Shown in pieces: positions 24,512 through 33,363 of a stretch of 42,216 nt of DNA. The position numbers were made by a program, and so were the translations under genes. The stretch is taken from NCBI GenBank assembly GCA_964553915.1, contig CAZKMM010000004.1, positions 1-42,216 of the forward strand. The letters are read 5' to 3'. Origin of the DNA: CAZKMM01 sp964553915. GTDB taxonomy: Bacteria > RBG-13-61-14 > DRUE01. Each line of letters opens with the position of its first letter. Position 1 is the stretch's first letter. Below the pieces are notes generated by a model. It made no database searches, was not told the origin of the DNA, and was given only the letters and a program-made list of their open reading frames with translations.

Positions 24512-24550
24512 AAAAAAAGCGGGCAGAGAGATAAAATTCCCTCTGCCCGC
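24512..24550 (-). terminator. Rho-independent terminator after the long acyl-CoA dehydrogenase gene
   Basis: On the minus strand, GCGGGCAGAG, a 12-base loop and CTCTGCCCGC form a perfect 10-bp GC-rich stem. Seven T follow immediately. It starts 20 bp after the dehydrogenase stop and separates that gene from the radical SAM gene. Confidence 0.93.
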
Positions 24551-24569
24551 AGGAAAATTTAGGAAAAAT

Positions 24570-26351
24570 TTAGATTTTATATTCTCCCTGCTCAATCAGG
24601 ATTTCTGCGGATTGATTCTTTGCCTGAATCAGGTTGAAGGAAAAGGGCTTTGCCATTTTTCTCAGATTATCCAGGTGAACTTCCAGCTCCTCTTCAGGGC
24701 TTAAGCTTAAAATTAATTTTCTCGCCAGGTCCGAAACCCGCAGATGCCCCTCAAAACAGGCAATCTGAGTTAAAAGCAGACCGAGTTTTGCCCCTTCTTC
24801 TCCCCGCTTTTCCAGAAGCTGAAGAGCCCGGGCAGTGACTGAATCCATACAATAAACATCAATTACCATATCTGCCAGCATCTCCAGGGCAATCTGCTCC
24901 TGCTGGAGCTTGTCTCCCAGCTTCTGAAATGCCAGGTTGGTGCAGTAAACCATCATTCTTTTGGCAAGTTCGGTCTGGGCAATGCATTTTCCTAAAGGAC
25001 CATCTTCTGGCTGGGGAAGGCTATCATTTTCCAGCTCCTTTTGAATCTGCTTGACAAAGTCCAGAAGCGGAATCTCATTCTTCATTGCGGAGCGGAGCAG
25101 GGAGCCGATAGTAATCTGGCGATTAATTTCATTGGTGCCCTCAAAAATCCGGTTAATCCGGGAATCCCGATAGATTTTCTCCGCAGGATATTCCTCGGTA
25201 TAACCATATCCACCATAAATCTGCACACACATATCTGCTACCTTATCTGCAGATTCGCTTCCAAACGCCTTGACCACAGAGCATTCCGGAGCAAAATTAC
25301 CAATCGCTTTAATCCGCTTTTTGCGCACCTCTGGGTCATCATCCGGGATGGATTCCAGTGCCTGGTCAATCAGGTCTGCGCTCCGGTAAGCCATGGTCTC
25401 CGCACTGTAAATTAAAACCGCACAGTCTGCAATCATCCTTTTGACCATCCCAAATTCCACAATCGGACGCTTGAACTGAATCCGGTCTTTTCCATACTGA
25501 ATTGCCTGCTTTAAAATCCACTTGGCTGCGCCGGCACAGGCACCGCCCACCTGAAGTCTTCCCAAATCTAATACGCTAAACGCTGCTCTTCCCCCTTCCC
25601 CTATTTCGCCCAGTCGGTTTTCCACCGGCACCTTGCAGTCCTCAAAGGTCAAAGAGGTGGTGGAAGAGCCTCTAATTCCCATTTTCTTTTCCTCCGCTCC
25701 ACTGGAAAATCCCTCAAAGCTCCGCTCCACCAGAAAAGCTCCAGATTTTTTCCGGTCTCCATCAATATGAGCAAAGACCGTGAACAGGTCCGCAATCCCG
25801 CCATTGGTGATGAACTGCTTGGAACCATTCAAAATGTAATACTTTCCATCTTCACTCAAAACCGCTTTACTGCGAAGCCCCATTGCATCCGAGCCTGCTC
25901 CGGTCTCGGTAAGAGCATAAGCGGCAATCATCTCTCCGCTGGCAAGTTTGGGAAGATATTTCTGTTTTTGCTCCTCATTGCCGAAATAAATCAAAGGCTG
26001 GGTGCCAATGCAGGTGTGAGCCGCGATGGAAACAAAAGTGCTCGGCTCCGGTGCTAAATTCTCGCTGACTAAAACAAAGGTCTTTTTATCCATTCCCAGC
26101 CCGCCGTATTGCTCCGGAATGCTCACCATCAAAAGCCCGACCTCGCCGGCTTTTTTCATAATCTCTACCAAAAGCCCTTCTTTTTTGTGGTCAATCTCTT
26201 CTTTTTTCGGGAGCATTTCATTTTCGCAGAATTTCCGGGCAGTCTCTGCCATAGCTCTTTGTTCCTCATTGAAATCTTCCGGGGTAAAAATCCTTCGGGA
26301 GCCAACCTTTTCCACTACAAAACTTCCTCCCTTTGGTATCCCTTCTCCCAT
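24570..26351 (-). CDS. Acyl-CoA dehydrogenase, VLCAD-like long form
   Basis: This FAD flavoprotein oxidises acyl-CoA to enoyl-CoA in beta-oxidation or related pathways. The 593 residues exceed the usual 380-400 because of a C-terminal extension of about 180 residues, as in VLCAD/ACAD9-type enzymes. Visible motifs are YALTETGAGSD (FAD/substrate loop, about 145-155), the YGGYGYTEEYP segment and the catalytic Glu404 in RIFEGTNEINR. AAAAAGGAGG before the ATG is a strong ribosome site. A sigma70-type promoter lies upstream and a strong terminator downstream, so the gene is a single transcription unit. The chain-length preference cannot be read directly. The electron acceptor (ETF) is not in the window. 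Confidence 0.93.
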   Translation of the reverse strand: MGEGIPKGGSFVVEKVGSRRIFTPEDFNEEQRAMAETARKFCENEMLPKKEEIDHKKEGLLVEIMKKAGEVGLLMVSIPEQYGGLGMDKKTFVLVSENLAPEPSTFVSIAAHTCIGTQPLIYFGNEEQKQKYLPKLASGEMIAAYALTETGAGSDAMGLRSKAVLSEDGKYYILNGSKQFITNGGIADLFTVFAHIDGDRKKSGAFLVERSFEGFSSGAEEKKMGIRGSSTTSLTFEDCKVPVENRLGEIGEGGRAAFSVLDLGRLQVGGACAGAAKWILKQAIQYGKDRIQFKRPIVEFGMVKRMIADCAVLIYSAETMAYRSADLIDQALESIPDDDPEVRKKRIKAIGNFAPECSVVKAFGSESADKVADMCVQIYGGYGYTEEYPAEKIYRDSRINRIFEGTNEINRQITIGSLLRSAMKNEIPLLDFVKQIQKELENDSLPQPEDGPLGKCIAQTELAKRMMVYCTNLAFQKLGDKLQQEQIALEMLADMVIDVYCMDSVTARALQLLEKRGEEGAKLGLLLTQIACFEGHLRVSDLARKLILSLSPEEELEVHLDNLRKMAKPFSFNLIQAKNQSAEILIEQGEYKI

Positions 26352-26392
26352 TTTACTTCCTCCTTTTTAAGAATTTGACTTTTTTGGAGCTA

Positions 26393-26421
26393 AATAAAGC
26401 ACAGGATTTTTTGGTTGTCAA
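26393..26421 (-). promoter_or_regulatory. Putative sigma70 promoter of the long acyl-CoA dehydrogenase gene
   Basis: On the minus strand TTGACA (26421-26416), a 17-bp spacer and TTTATT (26398-26393) lie about 40 bp upstream of the ATG. The -35 region overlaps an imperfect palindrome, CAAATA-AA-TATTTG (26419-26432). The 11-mer TGTCAAATAAA recurs at the other acyl-CoA dehydrogenase promoter at 36890. Confidence 0.5.
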
Positions 26422-26461
26422 ATAAATATTTGGTTTTAAAATATGAGAAAAAATCAGAAAA

Positions 26462-27367
26462 ATGCGAATAAAACCACGAACAAAAGCCTTGGTTTTTAGT
26501 TTCTTTTTCCTTTTAGGTCTGCTTATTTTGATAGAAGCAGGATTTCAATTAGCAGGATGGCTCTTTGCCCGGGGTCGGGCAAGACCCACCAATCCTCAAA
26601 CAAAGGTAATTGTTTGTTTGGGAGATTCCCATACTTATGGAGTTTTTGTTAATGAGGAAGAAGCTTATCCTTCTCAGTTGGAACAGATTTTAAATCGATC
26701 CGGGAAAAAATATCAGGTAGTTAATCTGGGGGCTCCGGGGCAGAATTCCACCCAGATTTTAAAAGCTCTACCCAAAATTATTGAAAAATATCATCCGGAG
26801 ATAATTCTTCTTTTAGTCGGAGTAAACAATGGCTGGAACATTGCCGGGCAGGAGCAGTCTTTTTGGGAAAAGCTGGCTGGTCATTTTAAGCTTTATAAGT
26901 TTTTTCGGCTAATTTATTTCCATTATTTTAAAAAAGAACGCAGTTTTATGGTAACCAAAAGAAGAGACAGCGGAGAGCTTTTGCTTCATAAAGAAAGAAA
27001 AGAGGCGCCCAGCTCCAAAATAGAAATTCTAAGAATAGAAAAAAGGTTTTTTGAAGATTTGTTAGAGATAATCAAATTTTCTCGCCAGCAAGGTGTGAGG
27101 ATAGTGCTTTTAAATTACCCGGGGGACAAAGAAACCAATTATTTAATTCCCAATCATCTTTTAAAAAAGGCGGGAGCGAAAACCGAAGCGGTCTTTATTG
27201 ACCTTTATTCTTATTTTCTTCATCTACTTTATGATGAAAAAGGAACCCTTAACCAAAAACTCCACAGCCAGCTTTTCTTTCCGGATATGCATCTCCGGCC
27301 CCAGGGATATTATTTAATGGCAGAAAGAATTTTTCAGGTACTGGAAGAAAAAGGGCTTTTTGATTAA
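26462..27367 (+). CDS. Membrane-anchored SGNH/GDSL-family hydrolase
   Basis: The 301-residue protein has a basic start and one hydrophobic N-terminal helix (about 8-34) that anchors or exports it. An SGNH hydrolase domain follows: VCLGDSHTYG with Ser56 (block I), LGAPGQNS (block II), VGVNNGWN (block III Asn) and a late DMHLRPQGY with the Asp and His of block V. Enzymes of this fold remove or transfer acyl groups on lipids, polysaccharides or peptidoglycan; the substrate here is unknown. The gene is AT-richer than its neighbours and stands next to secreted envelope-type genes. It is divergent from the acyl-CoA dehydrogenase gene. The start has no strong ribosome site. Confidence 0.8.
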   Translation: MRIKPRTKALVFSFFFLLGLLILIEAGFQLAGWLFARGRARPTNPQTKVIVCLGDSHTYGVFVNEEEAYPSQLEQILNRSGKKYQVVNLGAPGQNSTQILKALPKIIEKYHPEIILLLVGVNNGWNIAGQEQSFWEKLAGHFKLYKFFRLIYFHYFKKERSFMVTKRRDSGELLLHKERKEAPSSKIEILRIEKRFFEDLLEIIKFSRQQGVRIVLLNYPGDKETNYLIPNHLLKKAGAKTEAVFIDLYSYFLHLLYDEKGTLNQKLHSQLFFPDMHLRPQGYYLMAERIFQVLEEKGLFD

Positions 27368-27418
27368 ACTTTTCCCAAAAAGTTTGATATAAAAACAATA
27401 AAAATCAAGGAGGGAAAA

Positions 27419-28507
27419 ATGAAAGGGATATTGGCTTTGGGAATTGGGTTTTTTCTGTTCAGCTTAACCTTACAATCCGCCCAGGTGGAGGAGGTAAAAT
27501 ATCTGGGCTGGAAATGCCTGAAAATGAGTAATTCCACCACCGAGGTTTACCTTGCTCCGGAAATTGGAGGAAGAGTAATTCAATATAAATATCTTGGTCA
27601 TCCTTTCCTATGGGTAAACAAAAAGCTGGCAGGCAAAGTCTTTCCAATGAGCGAAAATAACTGCCTGGAGAACTGGAAGAATTATGGCGGGGATAAGGTC
27701 TGGCCTGCGCCTCAGGGCTGGGATGGTCCCGGGCAATGGCCCGGTCCAGGCGATGAGGTGGTGGGAGCACCATATCGGGCAGAGATTTTGAAAAAGAAAG
27801 GTAAATATGTCAAGGTTCGGCTGGTGGGCTCAGATAAAGGCGGATATGCCGGGGTGCAGTTTATTCGGGAGTTCACTCTATTTGATAATTCCAGCCGGCT
27901 TTACATTAAAGCGACAATGAAGAATGTTACCAAAAACCGCCAGACCAACTGGGGCATCTGGCAGGTGACTCAAACTGATTTTTCTGGACCCCCGCCCAAA
28001 ACTTATAATGATAAAGCCTATATTATTGTTCCGCTCAATCCCCAAAGCATCTGGCCAGAAAAATACAAGGTGATGTTCGGCTTGGCTCAGAGCTTTAACT
28101 GGCAACCTGATTATGAAAAGATGATTATGAAAATTCGTTATATGAACATTGTGGGAAAAATTGGCTTGGACACCTATGCTGGCTGGGCCGGTTTAGTTGA
28201 TGAGCAAAGCGGATTCTGTTTTGTCCAGAGGTTTGAGACCTTCCCATCCGCAGAGTATCCGGATAATACCACCTTTACCAGCTGGGTAGCAGGAAAGGGG
28301 TATTTTATCCACAAGCATAAATTGATGTATGCGGAGGATGACCCGGATTCCCGGTTTGTGGAGATGGAGATACTTTCTCCCAGAATCAAGCTTCAGCCCG
28401 GTCAGAGTTATAGCTTTTATTCCAGCTGGGAGGGGCATAAATCTGGTCTTGAGCAGGTGCCAGATTTAGAAAAGGGATATCTGCCTCCGCCCACCACCTC
28501 AGAATAA
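27419..28507 (+). CDS. Secreted DUF4380-like protein
   Basis: The 362-residue product has a signal peptide (MKGILALGIGFFLFSLTLQSA). Its mature part begins with a galactose-mutarotase-like beta pattern: TEVYLAPEIGGRVIQYKYLGHPFLWVN. WPAPQGWDGPGQWPGPGDEVVGAPY and GIWQVTQTDF follow. This resembles the DUF4380 family, whose fold suggests carbohydrate binding, with function unproven. AAGGAGG precedes the ATG. It lies upstream of a secreted protein and an outer-membrane barrel and faces a GH36-like glycosidase, which fits a saccharide-related envelope locus. The family call is from memory of motifs and is moderate. Confidence 0.7.
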   Translation: MKGILALGIGFFLFSLTLQSAQVEEVKYLGWKCLKMSNSTTEVYLAPEIGGRVIQYKYLGHPFLWVNKKLAGKVFPMSENNCLENWKNYGGDKVWPAPQGWDGPGQWPGPGDEVVGAPYRAEILKKKGKYVKVRLVGSDKGGYAGVQFIREFTLFDNSSRLYIKATMKNVTKNRQTNWGIWQVTQTDFSGPPPKTYNDKAYIIVPLNPQSIWPEKYKVMFGLAQSFNWQPDYEKMIMKIRYMNIVGKIGLDTYAGWAGLVDEQSGFCFVQRFETFPSAEYPDNTTFTSWVAGKGYFIHKHKLMYAEDDPDSRFVEMEILSPRIKLQPGQSYSFYSSWEGHKSGLEQVPDLEKGYLPPPTTSE

Positions 28508-28576
28508 ACTCTGCTTGCATTTTGAAAAAAGATTTGGTAAAAATCGGAAAAGTTTAACCTTTGGAGAGAAGGAAAG

Positions 28577-29977
28577 ATGAATAAAAAACCGCTCTGGGTT
28601 TTAGGAGTGCTTGTTTTCCTTATCAGCCTGAGCCTTCGGGCAGAGCTGAGCAGAAAATATGACCCGGTTGTGGTGGAGGGGAAATATCTTCCCCAGGTTC
28701 TGGGAACTGCTCCCACCCAGCTCCGACTTCTCGCCTGGAAAGACCGCTCTTTTAAGGTAATCCCTTACCAGATTGATGAACGCTATGAGGAGATGTTTTA
28801 CTGGCAGTGGACCCGGCGAAGGAGGGTGTTGGTTTATGCCTTAAATCTGGGAGAGGAAGTCAAGCCGGATTTTAATCCTGGCTTTGATGCGGATGATGAG
28901 CTGGTATTTATGAGCCGGGATTTAGGGGAAAAGGCACCTGCGGGCAAGCTACCTCCGGGAGCAGAAACCTGCCAGGAAATAGAGGTTGGGGACCCAGAAA
29001 CTCAAGAAAAAGCTTATGCCTATCTCTGCAGATTTTCCCAGCCCCCTCCCAAAAGCTACCAGCAGTATGTCTTCATTGGCGGAGATAATGATTTATTCAT
29101 CGGGCAGAGTTATAAAATCGGCTATAAAACTCACCAGCTCTTTTTTGACCAGTTGCATCTGGGCAGATTCGGAAATTTCGGACCAGACCTGGTGGACCGG
29201 TTCAAGGTCAATTATGACTGCTATGGATTTTACGGGACAGTTGTTTACAGCTTAAATAATAACGACATTAATGGCTTTTTACGGGGAATAAAACTGGGAC
29301 CGATTCGGATTATTAAAGAGGTGGTAGGTGTTAGTGAACCCTGGCCTCATGTTCAAAATCGGCTCCTTCATTATATTTATTATTATCCATATCATATAGA
29401 ATGGAAGATGGAGACCCGGGCGCCAATTAACTGGGGGAAGATGAATGATCTTACCTATTCTTTAAGCCTGGACTTAAATCCTGAAACCGGGGAAAAGTCT
29501 CAATTTCTTTCTGAGAAAAATCCTGTGCCTGTGGTGGTGGATGGGGTTCTGGATGAAGAAGAGCTAAACCTGGATTATGGTCCCCAGCGCTGGGAGGCAC
29601 TCAGCACCAGATATGGAACCATTTATACTCATCTGGCACTTCCTTTTAAAGCCAAGGGATTATATCCTGACCTTTATTATGTGGATATGGAGCAAAAGCA
29701 GGATGAGCCGGAAGATTATTTCGGGATGTTCGGAAAATTTGGCTTTACGGTTCGGCATCTGCAGAAAACCGGGAGAAGACCGGTGATTTTTCGGCTGATG
29801 TATTTCTTCTCTCCCACCACTTATCAAAAGGGCTCGGAAGAGAATTTCCTGAAAATTTATACTGAGCCTTTAATTGTCCGCTCTGATTCCCATTTAAAAA
29901 CTGCTATGCCCAAAAGCCTGCCTATTCCAAAGATACCAGAAAAAAAAAGCCCTTCCCCACTATGGCTCCAAAAATAG
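28577..29977 (+). CDS. Secreted protein of unknown function, possible N-terminal part of a frameshifted barrel protein
   Basis: The 466-residue frame starts with a signal peptide (MNKKPLWVLGVLVFLISLSLRA). I do not recognise a family. The mature part is beta-rich with repeated aromatic blocks, including YDPVVVEGKYLPQV, FDADDELVFMSRDLG and VFIGGDNDLFIGQSYK, and has a Pro/Lys-rich end (PKSLPIPKIPEKK). That end contains nine consecutive A (29940-29948) in which the heptamer A AAA AAA is in frame. A shift of -1 there would continue straight into the downstream barrel frame, which has no signal peptide of its own. So this may be the periplasmic part of one larger outer-membrane protein. GGAGAGAAGGAAAG precedes the ATG. 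Confidence 0.65.
   Translation: MNKKPLWVLGVLVFLISLSLRAELSRKYDPVVVEGKYLPQVLGTAPTQLRLLAWKDRSFKVIPYQIDERYEEMFYWQWTRRRRVLVYALNLGEEVKPDFNPGFDADDELVFMSRDLGEKAPAGKLPPGAETCQEIEVGDPETQEKAYAYLCRFSQPPPKSYQQYVFIGGDNDLFIGQSYKIGYKTHQLFFDQLHLGRFGNFGPDLVDRFKVNYDCYGFYGTVVYSLNNNDINGFLRGIKLGPIRIIKEVVGVSEPWPHVQNRLLHYIYYYPYHIEWKMETRAPINWGKMNDLTYSLSLDLNPETGEKSQFLSEKNPVPVVVDGVLDEEELNLDYGPQRWEALSTRYGTIYTHLALPFKAKGLYPDLYYVDMEQKQDEPEDYFGMFGKFGFTVRHLQKTGRRPVIFRLMYFFSPTTYQKGSEENFLKIYTEPLIVRSDSHLKTAMPKSLPIPKIPEKKSPSPLWLQK
29940..29948 (+). other. A9 run, candidate -1 frameshift or indel site
   Basis: Nine A occur inside the end of the 28577 frame, with the slippery pattern A AAA AAA (29941-29947) in the reading frame. 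A -1 slip, or one extra A, moves the reader into the frame of the barrel gene without meeting a stop. No strong downstream hairpin is visible. Confidence 0.55.
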
Positions 29978-31149
29978 AGAAAAAGCAGGCGGTTAAATTT
30001 ATTTCTCCCCAAATCTGGATGGACCCATATAATACCGGTTATGGCGGAGGAATTGGTTATGGAGATATGGATTTTCTGGGCACCGGCACCTATTTTTGGC
30101 TTTCTACTGCCATTACCACCCGTAATCTTCAATATATCAGTGCGGAATTTTCCAAGCTGAGATTTATTCCTTTTATAGAAGATTTTAAAATCAAGTTTTC
30201 TTATGAGCAGTTTCCCTGCGAGAGCTTCTGGGGAATTGGTAATGAGAGCGAAAAATTATATGAGGTTCTTTACTGGTGGGTGAAACAGAATGCGGAGATA
30301 ACTTTCAGCAAGCATTTTGCCCATCATTACGGGGTGGATGTAAGGCTTTATTATAACAACATTGATATCAAGTCTGGACAGAAGCCGATTGAAGGAAAAT
30401 CTGCCCCCAGCTTTGAAGAACATTATGGCTGGGACTGGGAACTGGCACACGGAGAAAGATGGGGCGGTCCCCTTTACGGTCGTGAGGGTGGAATGAGCAA
30501 TGGGATTATTCTCACCTTTTATCGGGATTTTCGTGATGACTGGCAGGTGCCTCATCGGGGAAATTACCAGGCAATATCAATTCAGCGGGTAGGACCGGAA
30601 TTTGCCAGCGATTACAACTACACCAAGTTGAGTCTGGACCTGAGAGCATATTTTGAACCGGGCTGGCTCCAGGACCTGCCAATGGACCACTGGTTCGGTC
30701 CTGAGCGCACCTTTTACACCAAGTTTTTTGGACCTGCCAAGCATCGGAATTTTAGCTTTCGGGTATTCGCCACTCATACTTTTTCTGAAGAAATAGAATG
30801 GTATGGACAAAAAGTCCTGGATGTCCCTTTTTATGAGCTAACTTCTTTGGGTGGGGGGCAGACCAACCGGGGATATAATGGCGACCGTTTCCGGGATAAT
30901 GACTGCTTTGGAGCAAGCTTTGAATACCGGTTCCAGTACTGGAGATTCTGGGACTTTGCCTTCTTTGTTGATACAGGAATGGTAATGAATGATATTACTG
31001 ATTCTGATTCCTGGGAAGGAAAATGGCATACCAGCTATGGAGGGAGCCTTCGGGGACATTTACCTCCCGCTATAATTATTACTTTTGAATATGCCTTCAG
31101 CGAGGATTATCCCGCAGGATGGCTCGTGCAGGCAAACTGGGTGTTTTAA
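29962..31149 (+). CDS. Outer-membrane beta-barrel, Omp85/surface-antigen-like
   Basis: The 395-residue frame reads like a transmembrane barrel: alternating aromatic/polar strands and a final strand ending in ANWVF, with the C-terminal Phe used by the outer-membrane assembly machinery. LGGGQTNRGYNGDRFRDN near residues 295-312 resembles the conserved RGY/RGF loop of Omp85-family barrels. POTRA domains are absent. The visible start (ATG at 29962) has no signal peptide and no ribosome site, and it overlaps the previous gene by 16 bp in another frame. A barrel without its own export signal is unlikely to work alone, so a fusion to the upstream secreted frame is suspected. Its stop overlaps that of the convergent glycosidase gene. 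Confidence 0.75.
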   Translation: MAPKIEKKQAVKFISPQIWMDPYNTGYGGGIGYGDMDFLGTGTYFWLSTAITTRNLQYISAEFSKLRFIPFIEDFKIKFSYEQFPCESFWGIGNESEKLYEVLYWWVKQNAEITFSKHFAHHYGVDVRLYYNNIDIKSGQKPIEGKSAPSFEEHYGWDWELAHGERWGGPLYGREGGMSNGIILTFYRDFRDDWQVPHRGNYQAISIQRVGPEFASDYNYTKLSLDLRAYFEPGWLQDLPMDHWFGPERTFYTKFFGPAKHRNFSFRVFATHTFSEEIEWYGQKVLDVPFYELTSLGGGQTNRGYNGDRFRDNDCFGASFEYRFQYWRFWDFAFFVDTGMVMNDITDSDSWEGKWHTSYGGSLRGHLPPAIIITFEYAFSEDYPAGWLVQANWVF

Positions 31150-33341
31150 AGCTTTAATTTCAAAAACGCCTCTGGCTCGGAAAACTGAAGCTGGAAAAGG
31201 ACCAGTTCCTTTTCTCTCTTTTGAGCTTTAAGTTTAATTCCCTTTGCTCTGACCAGCTTAGGAGAAGGAGCTTTAACTCCCAAGGTAATCAGCTCTTTTT
31301 CTACTCCAAGAAGATGAATCTCTAACTCACCCCCCTGATAGGTAAGCTTTTTAAACCTTGCCCGGCTCAAAGGAATAAACTTCTCCACCTCGCCCAAAAA
31401 GGCTTTTCCCCTATCCAGCTCTGGAACCAGAAGATAATAAGCCACCCGGTATCTTGCCAGCCTCTTGGGATAGACCAGCTTACCTTTCTCCCGGGCAAAA
31501 CTCTTATTCTTCCAGTCATAAATCAGATAGCCTTGGTCGGGAATTCCCAGCTCAGAAAAGCTCAGCTCCCGCTTGTGGTATTTGAGGAAATCCAAATTGA
31601 ACCCAGCAAGATAATAATAAGTTCCCAGCCCGGTTCTGCTCTCAGTTATAACCGTATAAAGGGTGCGATGAGCAAGGAACATCAGGTCAATGGGCAGTGC
31701 TGGCTTGTCCGGCTTGAGCAAAAGTCCATCTTTCCGACAGGTCTTCATTAAAAGCGGTTTGTTGATGTATCCGATTTTATCTCCCGGTCCCACCAGTCCA
31801 GCACTTAAAATGCTGATCAGGGTCTCTTCAAAATTATACTTTTCATCCCGAATTACTCTCTGCCCTGGAGAAGATAAATAGGTATCTTTCCAGGGATAAA
31901 TCCCGCAAGCCCAGGCAAGCATAGAACTGGTAAAAAATGGCTTCCACCAGTATTCCTTGGGAGCCCCTGCCAGATAATCACCACTGGTGCGAACCTGGGT
32001 GATGTTCGGATATTTCACCGCCTGCAAAAAGAAGCCCGGATTTGCCATACAATACTGAATGGTCAGACCATATTTCCGGGCATATTTGCTCATCCAATCA
32101 AGCCAGTTCTCTCCCACCTCCAGATGCTGGCGGAGATAGGGAATGATTTTCCACTGAGTATCCAGCCAGTCCTGTTCATAAACCACAATTCCCCGCTCTC
32201 TGGCACTGCGTATTATCATTTCCCAGAACCGCTCTTCCAGGGGGAAAGAGGGATTACGGTTTCCGAGCCCATCCACAAATTTATATTCTTTTTTATACTC
32301 AGTATTTTTATCATACCAGCGGTTATGAGCGATAAGAGGAAGGCTAAGCTTTTCCTGAAACCCTTTAACTCCTTTGGGGAAAACATCCGGACGAGCTTCC
32401 CAGCGAATCACTCCTCCGCCCATCAGGTTCTTTACCCAGTCTAAAGGAGCAAACCCGGTTCGCTTATCCGTGCTTTTAAGATACCACCAGGAATCAATCT
32501 GGAAATAGCCAAAAGGCACCCCGAGCTGGTCCGCGTATTTTTTCACCTCCAGCAGGGTCTGTTCATAGTTCATTCCCTTTTCTGTCTTGTAGTAATAATA
32601 GGCGCCATTATCAGTCCAGTAGCCGAGATAAGAAAGCCCAATATCCGCATAAAGACCGGGTCTCTGATTACCATACCAGCGAAGGAGCAAATCTCCCCAG
32701 CCCTCAAAACTCCTGCTGATGCCCTTGCCAAAATAAAAGATAATCGGATGAGAGAAATTCTCGGGCAAAGAAACCAGCTCTGCTTCCAGCCCGAGCTGAA
32801 TTCTTTTTCCCTCCGGACGAATCAGGCTGTAAAGAAAATGGTCAAGAGGAGAAATTATCACGGTTTGAAAATCCCGATTATAAAAAAGCACCGGACCATT
32901 GGTAGGAACCAGCTCATAGACCGGGGGAGCAAAGGCAGAGATTTTAAAGCTCAAGATTTTATCTAGATTCTGGGGAGGATTTATTTCCAAACCAAAACAG
33001 AGCCGATTCGCATCGCCCAGGCTGGCATCTGCTAAACCATTTTTTAGCCCGAGCTTTAAAATCAAAGCCGGGCTATCTTTCAGCTCATAAGCTTCCAGCC
33101 TGAGCCCGGCTGGTGCCTTTTCCAGCCGGGCAAGATAATGTTCCGCCTCTCCCAGCTTGCTCTGAACCTTCCCGACTCGCTCCCAGCCCTCTAGCTTTAT
33201 CTTTACCAGCCCGGCTCCCTGCTTAAGAACCAGCTGGGGGTAATGACGGGAAAGCCAGTCCATCTTCTCCCCGGCAGAAAGGGAAAAGCCCAAAATCAGC
33301 CCGAAAAAAATCAGACCAAGCCCCTGTCCAATTTTAAGCAT
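31146..33341 (-). CDS. Secreted glycoside hydrolase, GH36/GH31-like TIM barrel
   Basis: The 731-residue protein has a signal peptide (about 1-23). A beta-rich N-terminal domain runs to about residue 230. A TIM-barrel region follows with YFQIDSWWYLKS and YEQDWLDTQW, then a C-terminal beta domain. The aromatic/Asp-rich strand ends resemble GH36/raffinose-synthase-type and GH31 alpha-glycosidases; the Asp in YEQDWLD is the likely nucleophile by position, which is an inference. AAAAAGGAGG precedes the ATG. It converges with the barrel gene (4-bp overlap at the stops). A role in cleaving alpha-linked sugars outside the cytoplasmic membrane is plausible. The exact GH family is not certain. Confidence 0.65.
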   Translation of the reverse strand: MLKIGQGLGLIFFGLILGFSLSAGEKMDWLSRHYPQLVLKQGAGLVKIKLEGWERVGKVQSKLGEAEHYLARLEKAPAGLRLEAYELKDSPALILKLGLKNGLADASLGDANRLCFGLEINPPQNLDKILSFKISAFAPPVYELVPTNGPVLFYNRDFQTVIISPLDHFLYSLIRPEGKRIQLGLEAELVSLPENFSHPIIFYFGKGISRSFEGWGDLLLRWYGNQRPGLYADIGLSYLGYWTDNGAYYYYKTEKGMNYEQTLLEVKKYADQLGVPFGYFQIDSWWYLKSTDKRTGFAPLDWVKNLMGGGVIRWEARPDVFPKGVKGFQEKLSLPLIAHNRWYDKNTEYKKEYKFVDGLGNRNPSFPLEERFWEMIIRSARERGIVVYEQDWLDTQWKIIPYLRQHLEVGENWLDWMSKYARKYGLTIQYCMANPGFFLQAVKYPNITQVRTSGDYLAGAPKEYWWKPFFTSSMLAWACGIYPWKDTYLSSPGQRVIRDEKYNFEETLISILSAGLVGPGDKIGYINKPLLMKTCRKDGLLLKPDKPALPIDLMFLAHRTLYTVITESRTGLGTYYYLAGFNLDFLKYHKRELSFSELGIPDQGYLIYDWKNKSFAREKGKLVYPKRLARYRVAYYLLVPELDRGKAFLGEVEKFIPLSRARFKKLTYQGGELEIHLLGVEKELITLGVKAPSPKLVRAKGIKLKAQKREKELVLFQLQFSEPEAFLKLKL

Positions 33342-33363
33342 TGCCCCCTCCTTTTTCAGTAGT

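Noticed and set aside
24446..24595. N-terminal extension of the radical SAM protein
   Set aside because: It spans a perfect terminator and the end of the dehydrogenase gene; a GTG with a good ribosome site follows.
27366..27383. Hairpin AACTTTT/AAAAGTT after the SGNH hydrolase gene
   Set aside because: The stem is A/T only and has no T run, so it is too weak to call a terminator.
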